Notes under the pieces: model-generated
What the model saw: the letters and a program-made list of their open reading frames with translations, nothing else
Databases searched by the model: none
What the model was told of the DNA's origin: nothing
Program-made: the position numbers and the translations under genes
Assembly: GCA_039630355.1 (NCBI GenBank)
Contig: JBCNVF010000061.1
Location: 1-33,107 of the forward strand
Direction: 5' to 3'
DNA length: 33,107 bases
Origin: Brevinematia bacterium
GTDB taxonomy: Bacteria; Spirochaetota; Brevinematia; DTOW01
Shown: positions 17,846 to 25,742 of the stretch, piece by piece
Layout of the letters: every line of letters starts with the position of its first letter
How positions within the stretch are numbered: the stretch's first letter is position 1

Positions 17846-18059
17846 CAGCAAATTCCAAAATTTTAACTAGGGTGTAGTTTTTCTTTTTACTACTCTCGCA
17901 ATCTTTGTCGGAATTAGGTAAATACCCTTCTTGATAAGCACCCAAAAGGCTTGATATGAAACAAAGTTATGTAACTGATAAACGCTGTCTAGAAACAAGG
18001 AGTGTAAAAACAAAAGGTTGAATCTCATCTACTCACCTAGTGGAAATTGGAATTTATTG
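17846..18059 (+). repeat. Intergenic element, copy B (best-preserved ends)
   Basis: The copy is about 214 bp. Its left end (CAGCAAATTCC, then AAAAT) and right end (GGAATTTATTG, 18049-18059) form an imperfect terminal inverted repeat with AAATTCC/GGAATTT exact. The middle aligns with copy C almost base by base: GTCGGAATTAGGTAAATACC against ATCGGAACTGAGTAAATACC, then CTTG..AAGCACC, AGTATG/ATATGAA and TGTAACT. It fills most of the gap between mfd and the SDR gene; resemblance to copy C continues to about 18085, which includes the -35 of the SDR promoter. Confidence 0.68.
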
Positions 18060-18077
18060 GAATCCTAATGGGTAAAA

Positions 18078-18107
18078 TTGACTTTACTGCAGAGTGTTGA
18101 TGATAAT
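18078..18107 (+). promoter_or_regulatory. Promoter of the SDR-purN operon, leaderless geometry
   Basis: TTGACT (18078-18083) and GATAAT (18102-18107) have an 18-base spacer. The -10 ends six bases before ATG 18114, and there is no ribosome site. The -35 lies in sequence shared with the region right of element copy C, where TTGAAT (27377-27382) is in the matching place. Confidence 0.58.
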
Positions 18108-18113
18108 TGTTTT

Positions 18114-18902
18114 ATGGAGCTAGGGATAAGGTCAAAGGTAGCCTTGGTTACGGCAAGTAGCAAAGGAATTGGTAAGGGGGTTGCCATATCTTTAGGCAGA
18201 GAAGGAGCAAAAGTTATAATATCCTCAAGTAATGCCCAAAACCTTGAGAATACGAAAAAAGAATTAGCTGAGGAAGGCATTGAAGTTTATGCAATTCCCT
18301 GTGATCTATCTAAGAAAAGTGATATAGAAAGACTGGGAAAAGAGATTTCAGAAAAGTTCAACGGTGTAGACATTTTCGTATTCAACACAGGAGGACCAAA
18401 AGCTGGTGACTTTTTTGATATAACCGAAGAAGATTGGTATTACGGTTTTGAGCTTGTATTAATGTCTGCAGTAAGGCTTACTAGATATTTTTTACCAAAA
18501 ATGCTAGAAAAAGGCTGGGGTAGGATTGTATACCTTACATCAATGGCCGTAAAAGAGCCACTAGACGGACTTTTGTTATCAAATGTTTTCCGCACCGGAG
18601 TCAATGCACTCTCTAAGTCTCTCTCAAGAACGATAAGAAAAGACAATGTAACATTCAATGTCATATGCACAGGTAACATATACACCGAAAGAGCAATAAG
18701 ACTGCTTGAAATAAAAAGTAGCAGAAGTGGTAAAACATTTGAGGAAGCTAAAACAGAAGTAGAGAGTAGTATACCACTGGGTAGGTATGGGAAAGTAGAG
18801 GAAATAGCAAACTTCGTTACCTTTCTATGCTCTGAGAAGGCAAGCTATATCAATGGTGCCTGTATACAGGTTGATGGAGGCTTTATAAAAGGAATACTGT
18901 GA
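18114..18902 (+). CDS. Atypical short-chain dehydrogenase (beta-ketoacyl-ACP reductase-like)
   Basis: ATG 18114 gives 262 residues starting MELGIRSKVALVT, the usual start of this family; the open frame upstream to a TTG at 18078 overlaps the promoter and is unlikely to be coding. The cofactor motif is TASSKGIGKG rather than TGxxxGxG, NNAG is NTGG, and after the catalytic-type serine (YLTSMA) the expected Tyr-x-x-x-Lys is replaced by a LLLSNVFRTGVNALSK segment. These departures, with IPLGRYGKVEEIANFV and the VDGG end, identify the BKR-like SDR subgroup known to lack the perfect tetrad. Such proteins are annotated as oxoacyl reductases, but the reaction is unproven. purN follows after one base. 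Confidence 0.82.
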   Translation: MELGIRSKVALVTASSKGIGKGVAISLGREGAKVIISSSNAQNLENTKKELAEEGIEVYAIPCDLSKKSDIERLGKEISEKFNGVDIFVFNTGGPKAGDFFDITEEDWYYGFELVLMSAVRLTRYFLPKMLEKGWGRIVYLTSMAVKEPLDGLLLSNVFRTGVNALSKSLSRTIRKDNVTFNVICTGNIYTERAIRLLEIKSSRSGKTFEEAKTEVESSIPLGRYGKVEEIANFVTFLCSEKASYINGACIQVDGGFIKGIL

Positions 18903-18903
18903 T

Positions 18904-19596
18904 ATGAGATGCGTATTTTTTAAGTTACGGAGGTTTTTCCTCTACTTGCTTGGTAAAAAAGATAAGCTCAGGATAGGAATACTCATCTCAGGTCGTGGAT
19001 CAAACATGGAGGCTATAATAAGGGGATGTAAGGAAGGGAAGATCAATGGTGAGGTGGTCATAGTCATAAGTGACAATCCTGATGCTAGAGGTCTTGATAT
19101 CGCAAGAAATTACGGTGTCAAAGCTATCTATCTCTACCCTGGTAAATACAGGACCAGGTTAGAAGAAGAAAGAGAATGGGAATATGTCAAGGCCTTAAAG
19201 AAGCACTGTGTAGACATAGTAGTGATGGCAGGATTTATGAGAATAATAAAAAATCCTCTACTTTCTTCATTCAAAAATAAAATAATTAACATTCATCCAT
19301 CATTGCTTCCTAAATATCCGGGACTTGAGACACACAGAAGAGTCTTGGAAAATGGAGAAAAGGAACATGGATGCACCGTTCATTTCGCAAACGAAATTAT
19401 TGACGGGGGCAAGATCATCATGCAGGCAAAGATCAGGGTATTACCAAACGATACTCCAGACTCCTTAGCTAGAAGAGTATTGGAAAAGGAACATAAAATA
19501 CTAGTTAAAACTCTCTCACTGATTGCTGATGGGAAAATCTCATACGACACAATTACAGAACCTATTGTCTATAATCCTAATGATGAGATACTGTAA
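18904..19596 (+). CDS. purN: Phosphoribosylglycinamide formyltransferase, with N-terminal extension
   Basis: This enzyme transfers a formyl group from 10-formyl-THF to GAR in purine synthesis. SGRGSNMEAI binds the phosphate; INIHPSLLPKYPG and the VHFANEIIDGGKII segment hold the catalytic Asn, His and Asp. It starts one base after the SDR stop. The usual protein begins about at KLRIGILISG, so the ATG at 18904 adds some 20 basic and aromatic residues (RCVFFKLRRFFLYLLGKK). A possible TTG start at residue 16 follows a GGAGG 12 bases upstream, which is rather far. The ATG has AAGGA ten bases before it. Either start is possible; I keep the ATG. Confidence 0.9.
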   Translation: MRCVFFKLRRFFLYLLGKKDKLRIGILISGRGSNMEAIIRGCKEGKINGEVVIVISDNPDARGLDIARNYGVKAIYLYPGKYRTRLEEEREWEYVKALKKHCVDIVVMAGFMRIIKNPLLSSFKNKIINIHPSLLPKYPGLETHRRVLENGEKEHGCTVHFANEIIDGGKIIMQAKIRVLPNDTPDSLARRVLEKEHKILVKTLSLIADGKISYDTITEPIVYNPNDEIL

Positions 19597-19665
19597 AATA
19601 CTGTAGGATAAGTCATCACCACTCAATTGATAAACTCATACTTAATACACCTCTAGAACAAATTT

Positions 19666-20625
19666 TTACAGCCAAAGCCACCTAGAGAAAATTCTAACCC
19701 AGTCTCTTATAGGATTACCTATTCCAATTCCGTAGCTTATTATGTTAAAAGCTCTTGACATAAAACCCTGATCCGCTAATGTAATATAAGCTTCTATTCC
19801 TTTCCTCACCTTTAAGGGTATCTTATCACCAAAAACTTTAAGAAAGTCTTCAGCTTGATTTCTCCTCTTCAAGTATCCTTCCCTAAACTCATTGATCTCC
19901 TCTTCTGATGGTATAAACCTCATCAAGGCTTTACTGAACTTCCACTTTCTGGTCCCAAAGGTATTAGAAGAATGTTGTCTGTAATAAAGCGTTGGCTTTT
20001 TCAGAAAAGAAAAATGACCGAAAGTATAAACTACCAGTGAAATCCATGCATCATGCATAAGGGCCCTTTCCGAAAAAGGTAATGACATGCTTCTCGTAGC
20101 ACTATTGATCATCATTGAGCATCCAAGCCCTAGTGATGTTCCTAGAACTCTTCCAACTGAAATATTAGTAGGACTTATTCCAGTGTATTCAAAGAAAGAC
20201 TTACAGAGAATCTCTAACTTTTCATTAGTTACGACAGCATCAGTATAAACCATAAGAGGTTTATCTTTACCAAACCTATTCTCCAGAGTGAACATTTCCC
20301 CAAGGGTAAGTTCCACTTTGTTTGGAAACCATACATCATCCTGATCTGAAAACATAATATACTCAGCTGACGAATACTTCAACAGATGCTCAAAGTTTTT
20401 GACAGCACCTCCGGTTGCTATCCCATCGTCAATGAAACTTATCCTCTCCGGATATCTTTTTTGATATTCTCTCAAGATCTCGGAAGTACCATCAGTTGAA
20501 CAATCATCATGTATCAGCAATCTTATGTTTTGGTAAGTTTGGTTAATTATAGAGTCAATCTGTTCTCTGATGTATCTAGCACCATTATATGTAGCTAGTA
20601 ATATGTCAACTAAGTAATTACTCAT
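19666..20625 (-). CDS. Family 2 glycosyltransferase (rhamnosyltransferase-like)
   Basis: The 319-residue protein has the GT-A fold start DILLATYNGARYIREQ, the acidic DDCSTDGT nucleotide-sugar site, and DQDDVW as the metal-binding motif. The spacing and the FSDQDDVW form are typical of the rhamnosyl/galactosyl-type GT2 enzymes that build O-antigen or other surface glycans. There is no membrane segment. The start overlaps the stop of the preceding GT4 gene by ATGA, with an AGAGG before it, so the two transferases are coupled and probably act in one pathway. Donor and acceptor are unknown. Confidence 0.85.
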   Translation of the reverse strand: MSNYLVDILLATYNGARYIREQIDSIINQTYQNIRLLIHDDCSTDGTSEILREYQKRYPERISFIDDGIATGGAVKNFEHLLKYSSAEYIMFSDQDDVWFPNKVELTLGEMFTLENRFGKDKPLMVYTDAVVTNEKLEILCKSFFEYTGISPTNISVGRVLGTSLGLGCSMMINSATRSMSLPFSERALMHDAWISLVVYTFGHFSFLKKPTLYYRQHSSNTFGTRKWKFSKALMRFIPSEEEINEFREGYLKRRNQAEDFLKVFGDKIPLKVRKGIEAYITLADQGFMSRAFNIISYGIGIGNPIRDWVRIFSRWLWL

Positions 20626-21638
20626 ACCTCTCTATGTATCCAATCTATTATAGGTTTTGCGTATCTCTCCCATGTTAAGTTTTCCAGAATGTAACTTCTC
20701 ATTGAATAACTTCTTTCCATCTCCATAGCCTTGATTACCTTCTTCCTGATGTCACCACAACTCTTGCTTTTAACATAGAGAGCAAAATTTCCATAATATT
20801 CTTGGAAAACTCTTAGTCTACTTAGCACTAAGTTATTCCCAAAGTATCCTCCCTCAATAGCTACTATACCTGCGGTCTCTGCCAAAGAAACAAACGCTAA
20901 GACTTTTGAGTTCTTATAGGCGGAAATAAGCATCTCTCTACTCAGTCTAGGTAAACAAACAACATCCTTATTACTCCTCACCACTTCTAAGAACTCATCT
21001 TCTATTCTCTTCTCTACGTTATCACAGCCGGTAAGAACAACCTTTATCCCAGTACCTTCCAAAGCTTTAATCAATGATATTTGGTTCTTTCTCCTAGAGA
21101 TTCCTGCCGAAGGGTAGAAAACAAAATCTCTCAGTCCAAACTCCTTGTAAAACATCTCCTCTGAAATCCTCTTATCAAGTTGAAAAATATCGCTTGGCAA
21201 CCCTAGATATGAAATCATAACTTTGTTTTTATCAATACCAAAGATTGAAACAATCTCTTCTTTCTCAACCTTTGAGCTAGCAACAACAATATCTGAAAGT
21301 TTCAAAACCTCATACTTAGTCTTAATCAAATTCTGAACAGGAAGATTTTTGAAGACAGAACTCAATATCCTATAGCTCAGTAAACTCCTAGTCCTATCAA
21401 AGATTGGTACAGTTATTATCCTCACATCCCTAGACTTTAGATATCTCAAGACTTCAGGGTTAAAATGAGTAAAACCAAAGAGAATAAGAACTTGAAAATC
21501 CACAGTTTCAGAATACCAATCTAATGGAGTAACCTTGAATCCATGACTTTCTAACACCCTTACAAGTTCTCGGCAATGAGTTACTCCTCCCCCTTTGTCC
21601 ATAAATAGAGGGTAGGAAAGAGAATAACATATCTTCAT
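20622..21638 (-). CDS. Family 4-like glycosyltransferase
   Basis: The 338-residue protein shows the two-domain GT-B layout: an N-terminal acceptor half beginning MKICYSLSYPLFMDKGGGVTH, with the glycine loop typical of GT4, and a C-terminal donor half with FYPSAGISRRKNQ and the ETAGIVAIEG motif that gives the family's Glu-x7-Glu pair. The end is WERYAKPI, again usual. It probably adds a sugar to a surface glycan with the coupled GT2 downstream. The ATG has a strong promoter at leaderless distance and no ribosome site, unlike the antiporter and hslV genes upstream, so it is a separate transcript. Confidence 0.85.
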   Translation of the reverse strand: MKICYSLSYPLFMDKGGGVTHCRELVRVLESHGFKVTPLDWYSETVDFQVLILFGFTHFNPEVLRYLKSRDVRIITVPIFDRTRSLLSYRILSSVFKNLPVQNLIKTKYEVLKLSDIVVASSKVEKEEIVSIFGIDKNKVMISYLGLPSDIFQLDKRISEEMFYKEFGLRDFVFYPSAGISRRKNQISLIKALEGTGIKVVLTGCDNVEKRIEDEFLEVVRSNKDVVCLPRLSREMLISAYKNSKVLAFVSLAETAGIVAIEGGYFGNNLVLSRLRVFQEYYGNFALYVKSKSCGDIRKKVIKAMEMERSYSMRSYILENLTWERYAKPIIDWIHREV

Positions 21639-21644
21639 ATTCAG

Positions 21645-21674
21645 ATTATAGATGTATAAGCACTATGAACTCAA
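21645..21674 (-). promoter_or_regulatory. Promoter of the glycosyltransferase pair, leaderless geometry
   Basis: On the minus strand TTGAGT (21674-21669) and a perfect TATAAT (21650-21645) are 18 bases apart. The -10 ends six bases before the ATG at 21638, so the message should begin at the start codon. No ribosome site is possible in so short a leader. Confidence 0.6.
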
Positions 21675-21768
21675 ATTAGTTATAAGAAGAAAGCTCGCAG
21701 TTACTCACAAAGCCTAAGATAGCTAATTCTTGGTATGGAATGGAAATAAAATACGGAAAGTTCTATAT

Positions 21769-23352
21769 TTATCTTACTTTCTGAAGGACTGCTCCTGTTA
21801 TTGAATCAAACACACTAACCTCATCACAAATTACATTACGTATTCCTTTATCCTTTAGGGCATCCATTTCTGAACTAAATCTAACTCTCGCTATTATTTC
21901 AATATTCGGGTTTAGGGTCCTAGCTTTTTCGGAGATAAACAAAGCCTCATCAAGTGATGGAGGAGTTATGACAAGAAGTTTAGCACTTTCTGTTCCAACC
22001 CACCTTAATATATTCTCTCTTTTAGCATCACCAAAGTGTATATTGAAGGAATCTCTGTACTTTCTAACGGTCTCGGAATTCATCTCCAGAATTACATGGG
22101 AGATATTCATGCTTCTCAAAACTTCAGATAGTTTTTTGCCTACAGGGCCAAATCCCACTATAATAACATCAAACTCTCCTAAACTCCTTTTCGCTCTCTT
22201 TCTCAACCTTAGGATTGGCAACCTGTATTCTAGCTTATCAATCAATCTAAACAATAACGAGGATATCACCATACTAAACACGATTGACGAAGAAAGAACC
22301 ACAAACAATCTTTCATCTATTACTCTTTCTGATAGACCTATTGAAAGGATAAGCAACCCAAATTCTCCAAGATTACCTACCAATACTGACGCTCTAAAAT
22401 TATGTTCCATAGACTCCCTAGTAGCAATAAGAATCAGAAACATCACTATAAATTTGAAAAGAATCAATGTCAGCGTAACCCAAAGAATTGTCAGGAAATT
22501 AGCCATAAAAGAACTCAGTTTTATCAACGCTCCTGCATATATGAAGAAGAATCCAACGAATATCTCCTTTATAGGCAAAACCTCTGAGGCAATATGTCTT
22601 CCAAAGAAAGACTCTGAGATTATCATTCCGCCAAGAAAGGCACCTAGAAATGGTGATAACCCACAGAATTTAGCTACAACTCCGCTACCAAAACTTACCA
22701 GTACCGCAAGAAAGACAACTAGATACCTATCCCTGATAACCAGCACTTCAGCAAACTTTGTCTTAGTGAAGTAGTAAAGAGCTATCGTATAACCCACAAA
22801 AACTAAACTTCCCCAAACTATATCTACTTTAAGTTCCTCCCCCCCAACTAAGAAAGGCAAAATTATAAGAACTACAACTGTTACAAGATCCTGAACTAAG
22901 GCAACTAGAAACGAGGTTCTACCATACCTAGTCCCAATAGCTCCCTTTTTTTCAATAAGTGATACTATAACTGCTGTGCTACTTATAGCAACTACTGTTG
23001 AGATGATGAAAGCGATCTTATGGTTTCCAAACAAAGCAAAAGTTAGCACAAACACTGGTATACCCGAGAGGAAAATTTGCCCCAAGCCTATTATCAAAGC
23101 ATCCTTCTTATAGTTCCACAATGTCCTTAACGAGAATTCAACACCAACAAAGAATAACATAAGCATTATGCCTAAGTCAGAAATCTCCTTAAAAACCTGA
23201 TTTTCACCTATCACGCCAAAATGCCCAAGAATCACTCCAGCAGTGATGAGAGAGACTATGAAAGGTATTTCAAACCTACCTAGAGCATAGAGCAATATAG
23301 CAGAAGTGAGAAACACAACAAATAGTCCAGTTACTATGTCAATTTGTGGCAC
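21769..23352 (-). CDS. CPA2-family cation:proton antiporter with RCK domain
   Basis: The 527-residue protein has about 12 membrane helices in residues 1-380, with the GVILGHFGVIG, GIMLMLFFVGVEF and VALVQDLVTVVV motifs of KefB/KefC-type exchangers, then a cytoplasmic RCK/TrkA-N domain (VIIVGFGPVGK at about 393-404) that binds NAD(H) or another nucleotide and gates transport. The likely role is K+ or Na+ exchange for H+. The start is a GTG directly after the hslV TAA, with GGAGGAG inside the end of hslV as ribosome site, so the two are coupled. The C-terminal TrkA-C domain of longer relatives is absent. Confidence 0.87.
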   Translation of the reverse strand: MPQIDIVTGLFVVFLTSAILLYALGRFEIPFIVSLITAGVILGHFGVIGENQVFKEISDLGIMLMLFFVGVEFSLRTLWNYKKDALIIGLGQIFLSGIPVFVLTFALFGNHKIAFIISTVVAISSTAVIVSLIEKKGAIGTRYGRTSFLVALVQDLVTVVVLIILPFLVGGEELKVDIVWGSLVFVGYTIALYYFTKTKFAEVLVIRDRYLVVFLAVLVSFGSGVVAKFCGLSPFLGAFLGGMIISESFFGRHIASEVLPIKEIFVGFFFIYAGALIKLSSFMANFLTILWVTLTLILFKFIVMFLILIATRESMEHNFRASVLVGNLGEFGLLILSIGLSERVIDERLFVVLSSSIVFSMVISSLLFRLIDKLEYRLPILRLRKRAKRSLGEFDVIIVGFGPVGKKLSEVLRSMNISHVILEMNSETVRKYRDSFNIHFGDAKRENILRWVGTESAKLLVITPPSLDEALFISEKARTLNPNIEIIARVRFSSEMDALKDKGIRNVICDEVSVFDSITGAVLQKVR

Positions 23353-23889
23353 TTATAACTCCTCCACGATAATGTTTTTGTTTGTATATATGCAAATCTC
23401 TGAAGCTATTCTAAGCGATTCCTCAACAATAAATCTCAAATCTAGGTTTGGATTCGTTCTTAAAAATGCCCTTGCTGCAGCTAAGGCGTAAGGTCCCCCA
23501 GAACCTATCGCTGCAATATTGTCCTCTGGCTCAATAATATCGCCTGTGCCGGAAAGAATAAGAATTTTCTCCTTATTACCAGCAATCATTAAAGCTTCAA
23601 GCCTTCTTAACAGTTTGTCAGTCCTCCACTCTTTAGCTAGGCTGACCGCCGATTTAAGAAGATTACCATTGTTATCCTTAAGATGTCCTTCAAACCTTTC
23701 AAGAAGAGCAAGCGCATCAGCAGTAGCCCCAGCAAAACCCACCAATACCTTACCATCGTAGATCTTCCTTATTTTCTTAGCATTTGACTTCAAGATAGTA
23801 TTTCCCATCGTAACTTGACCATCTCCACCTATGACTAGTCTACCATCCTTAAGTAGCCCAATAACTGTCGTTGACCTAATGTTACCCAT
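23353..23889 (-). CDS. hslV: ATP-dependent protease subunit HslV
   Basis: This is the peptidase half of HslUV. ATG 23889 (178 residues) follows GGAGG at five bases; the TTG four codons upstream would lie in the ribosome site. The mature enzyme would begin at the first Thr of RSTTVIGL (T7) after loss of six residues. [12 protein letters not shown] and the [16 protein letters not shown] segment are family hallmarks. hslU, usually adjacent, is not here: an antiporter follows instead and exbD diverges upstream. A TATAAT (23918-23913) with a poor -35 is the likely promoter. Confidence 0.93.
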   Translation of the reverse strand: MGNIRSTTVIGLLKDGRLVIGGDGQVTMGNTILKSNAKKIRKIYDGKVLVGFAGATADALALLERFEGHLKDNNGNLLKSAVSLAKEWRTDKLLRRLEALMIAGNKEKILILSGTGDIIEPEDNIAAIGSGGPYALAAARAFLRTNPNLDLRFIVEESLRIASEICIYTNKNIIVEEL

Positions 23890-23912
23890 CTCTACCTCCA
23901 ACTTTATTAAAA

Positions 23913-23918
23913 ATTATA
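23913..23918 (-). promoter_or_regulatory. -10 box of hslV
   Basis: TATAAT on the minus strand, 24 bases before the hslV ATG, leaves a short leader holding GGAGG. At 17-18 bases upstream only TGGTTA or GGTTAG is available as -35, so the promoter may be weak or regulated. Confidence 0.4.
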
Positions 23919-24042
23919 ATCACAACAATAAGCCCCTAACCAGTTGATACCACACCTCCAAATAAGTCTCAATCTCCACTAAACAAGCAAACAAAACATA
24001 TCTTTCTACCCAAAGCCAAGTTATCAAGAGAAAAAACTTACC

Positions 24043-24060
24043 CAGTCCCGATAGGGACTG
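24043..24060. other. Perfect stem-loop, core of the intergenic element
   Basis: CAGTCCC (24043-24049) pairs with GGGACTG (24054-24060) around GATA. The same core appears with changes in copy E (31177-31194, CAGTCCC-TGAT-GAGACTG) and copy C (27208-27223). It lies between divergent genes and is not followed by a T-run, so it is not a terminator. Confidence 0.7.
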
Positions 24061-24126
24061 CGAGAAAAATAGAAAAACCATAAACAACTGCAAATCTCAG
24101 ACTTCGTCTTAGAAAATACCTTTTAC

Positions 24127-24156
24127 TTGAACTGATAACTTCGTTTCACCTATAAT
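24127..24156 (+). promoter_or_regulatory. Promoter of exbD, leaderless geometry
   Basis: TTGAAC (24127-24132) and a perfect TATAAT (24151-24156) have an 18-base spacer; seven bases separate the -10 from ATG 24164. There is no ribosome site. Confidence 0.63.
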
Positions 24157-24163
24157 GTAGATT

Positions 24164-24571
24164 ATGAAACTGAGCAGAGAAAACAGAAACCAGCTTAAGG
24201 TAGGTATAGAACCTACACCGCTTATAGATGTAATGTTCCTATTGACAATCTTCTTTATGCTAACCTCCACCATAATAAAAACTTCCGCAATAAATGTCAA
24301 TTTACCCAAGTCAGTAGTATCAGACTTCCAACCTAGAACACAGATAATAATAACTGTTACAAAGGACAACAAAGTATATCTTAACGACTACCCTATTTCA
24401 ATTAATGACATATCTCCGGCTATCAAAAAAGTAACAGTCAGAGATCCTAGCGTACCTGTGATAATAAGAGGAGATAAAGACATCCCATACCATGTGATCA
24501 TTGAGGTTATGGATAGAGTTAGGCTAGGAGGCGCTAGTGAGGTAAGTCTTTCCGTAGAGCAAAAGAAGTAG
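24164..24571 (+). CDS. exbD: ExbD/TolR-type biopolymer transport protein
   Basis: The 135-residue protein has one membrane helix (about 18-40) beginning PTPLIDVMFLLTIFFML; the Asp in it is the proton-relay residue of ExbD/TolR/MotB-like stators. A periplasmic domain follows with IIITVTKDNKVYLND, VPVIIRGDKDIPYHVIIEVMD and the ASEVSLSVE end. Its usual partner ExbB/TolQ is not adjacent; an aminotransferase follows after one base. It could energise an outer-membrane system with an ExbB encoded elsewhere. The gene symbol reflects family, as ExbD and TolR cannot be separated here. Confidence 0.85.
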   Translation: MKLSRENRNQLKVGIEPTPLIDVMFLLTIFFMLTSTIIKTSAINVNLPKSVVSDFQPRTQIIITVTKDNKVYLNDYPISINDISPAIKKVTVRDPSVPVIIRGDKDIPYHVIIEVMDRVRLGGASEVSLSVEQKK

Positions 24572-24572
24572 T

Positions 24573-25736
24573 ATGAAGATTCCTTTTTACAAGCCTCCCG
24601 TAAGCGTGTGGGACTATATTGAGGTGTTCAAAACTCTCAGAACGGGATGGCTTACAACCGGAAAGAGAAACAAAGAGTTTTCTCTCCTTCTAGCTAGATA
24701 CATAGGAGTTAGCGAGAATAATATAAGATTAGTTTCTTCTTGCACTGCAGGGCTACACCTGGTTTTTGACGCTTTCGGACTAAAAGGTTATGATGTTCTA
24801 ATTCCTGCAATAACATTTATATCACCAGTGGAAATGGCCTTACTTTCAGGAGCAAAGCCTGTTATAGTGGATGTTGAGGATGAGTATATCACAATCTCAC
24901 CCAATGACTGCGAGAGAAGAATAACAAAAAGAACTAAAGCTATAGTCCCCACCTATTATGGTGGAAATCCTTATGACATTGATAGTATATTATCTTTCGC
25001 TAAATCTTATAATTTGATAGTTATTGAGGATTCCGCACATGCCTTTGGAAGCGAATATGGTGGAATTAGGGTAGGTAATACCGAAAAAATGGGAGTAGAT
25101 GCAAGTGTATTCAGTTTTTACTCTACAAAAACACTTCAAACAGGAGAAGGAGGAGCAATATCTACCCACAATGACCAAGTGCTTGAGAAAATATCTAAAA
25201 CATATCTTCACGGAATGGATAAAAATGCCTGGAGAAGGTACCAAGAGAATATACCTCTGTACGATATAACTGAAGTTGGGTTTAAATACAACTTTCCGGA
25301 CATTCTAGCTTCAATAGGAATAGCTCAGCTTAAAATCTTTGAGAAAGCCCAGAGGGAAAGACTGAGAGTGTGGAATACCTATCAGGAAATTTTAAGTAAT
25401 ATTGAAGGTATCAGGCTACCAAAAGTTAGACCTTTATCTACCCATTCCTTGCACCTTTTTGTGATAAGACTTAGGCTAGAAATGTGGAAAGTGGATAGGA
25501 ACGAATTTATATCTCTTCTTGCTGAGCGTGGCATAGGCACAAGTGTTCACTTTACACCAGTTTATAGATTCTCAAAATACAGAGAGTTACTGGGGTCAAA
25601 GTTTTCAGATTATCCGGTAGCAGAAAAGGTTTTTAGAGAAATAGTATCTTTACCAATCTACCCAGGACTCTCAAATAGACACCTTGAGTATATATGTTCC
25701 ACAATAACAGATATCTGGAAAAAATACCGAAGGTAA
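24573..25736 (+). CDS. DegT/DnrJ/EryC1-family PLP aminotransferase
   Basis: The 387-residue protein belongs to the sugar aminotransferase family that forms amino sugars for surface glycans and antibiotics. Motifs in order are PFYKPPVS, SSCTAGLHL (phosphate loop), PAITFISPVEMALLSGAKPVIVDV, VPTYYGGNPYD, VIEDSAHAFGSEYGG (PLP-ring Asp) and FSFYSTKTLQTGEGGA, with the PLP lysine at K186. GFKYNFPDILASIGIAQL and the TSVHFTPVYR end are also typical. It starts one base after exbD, with no ribosome site of its own beyond the exbD end, so it is likely coupled. The substrate is unknown; the two glycosyltransferases nearby may use the same pathway. It is convergent with the M23 gene, six bases away. Confidence 0.88.
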   Translation: MKIPFYKPPVSVWDYIEVFKTLRTGWLTTGKRNKEFSLLLARYIGVSENNIRLVSSCTAGLHLVFDAFGLKGYDVLIPAITFISPVEMALLSGAKPVIVDVEDEYITISPNDCERRITKRTKAIVPTYYGGNPYDIDSILSFAKSYNLIVIEDSAHAFGSEYGGIRVGNTEKMGVDASVFSFYSTKTLQTGEGGAISTHNDQVLEKISKTYLHGMDKNAWRRYQENIPLYDITEVGFKYNFPDILASIGIAQLKIFEKAQRERLRVWNTYQEILSNIEGIRLPKVRPLSTHSLHLFVIRLRLEMWKVDRNEFISLLAERGIGTSVHFTPVYRFSKYRELLGSKFSDYPVAEKVFREIVSLPIYPGLSNRHLEYICSTITDIWKKYRR

Positions 25737-25742
25737 TTCTTA

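Larger units (their letters stand above)
23902..24100 (-). repeat. Intergenic element, copy D (inverted, diverged)
   Basis: Read on the minus strand the gap contains TTTTTCTCGCAGTCCC, then the stem-loop at 24043-24060, GGGTAAG and TCTTGATAA in the same order as TACTCTCGCAATC, GTCGGAATTAGGTAAAT and TTCTTGATAA of copy B. The right half and both ends are not clearly recognisable, so the limits are approximate. Confidence 0.45.

Noticed and set aside
17760-17945. 61-codon minus-strand open frame
   Set aside because: It starts with TTG, has no ribosome site, and overlaps the left part of intergenic element B; composition looks non-coding.
21968-22774. 268-codon plus-strand open frame
   Set aside because: It lies entirely antisense to the antiporter gene, whose protein shows clear family motifs; a shadow frame.
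24043-24060. Stem-loop as a transcription terminator
   Set aside because: It lies between two divergent genes, with no gene ending there and no T-run on either side.
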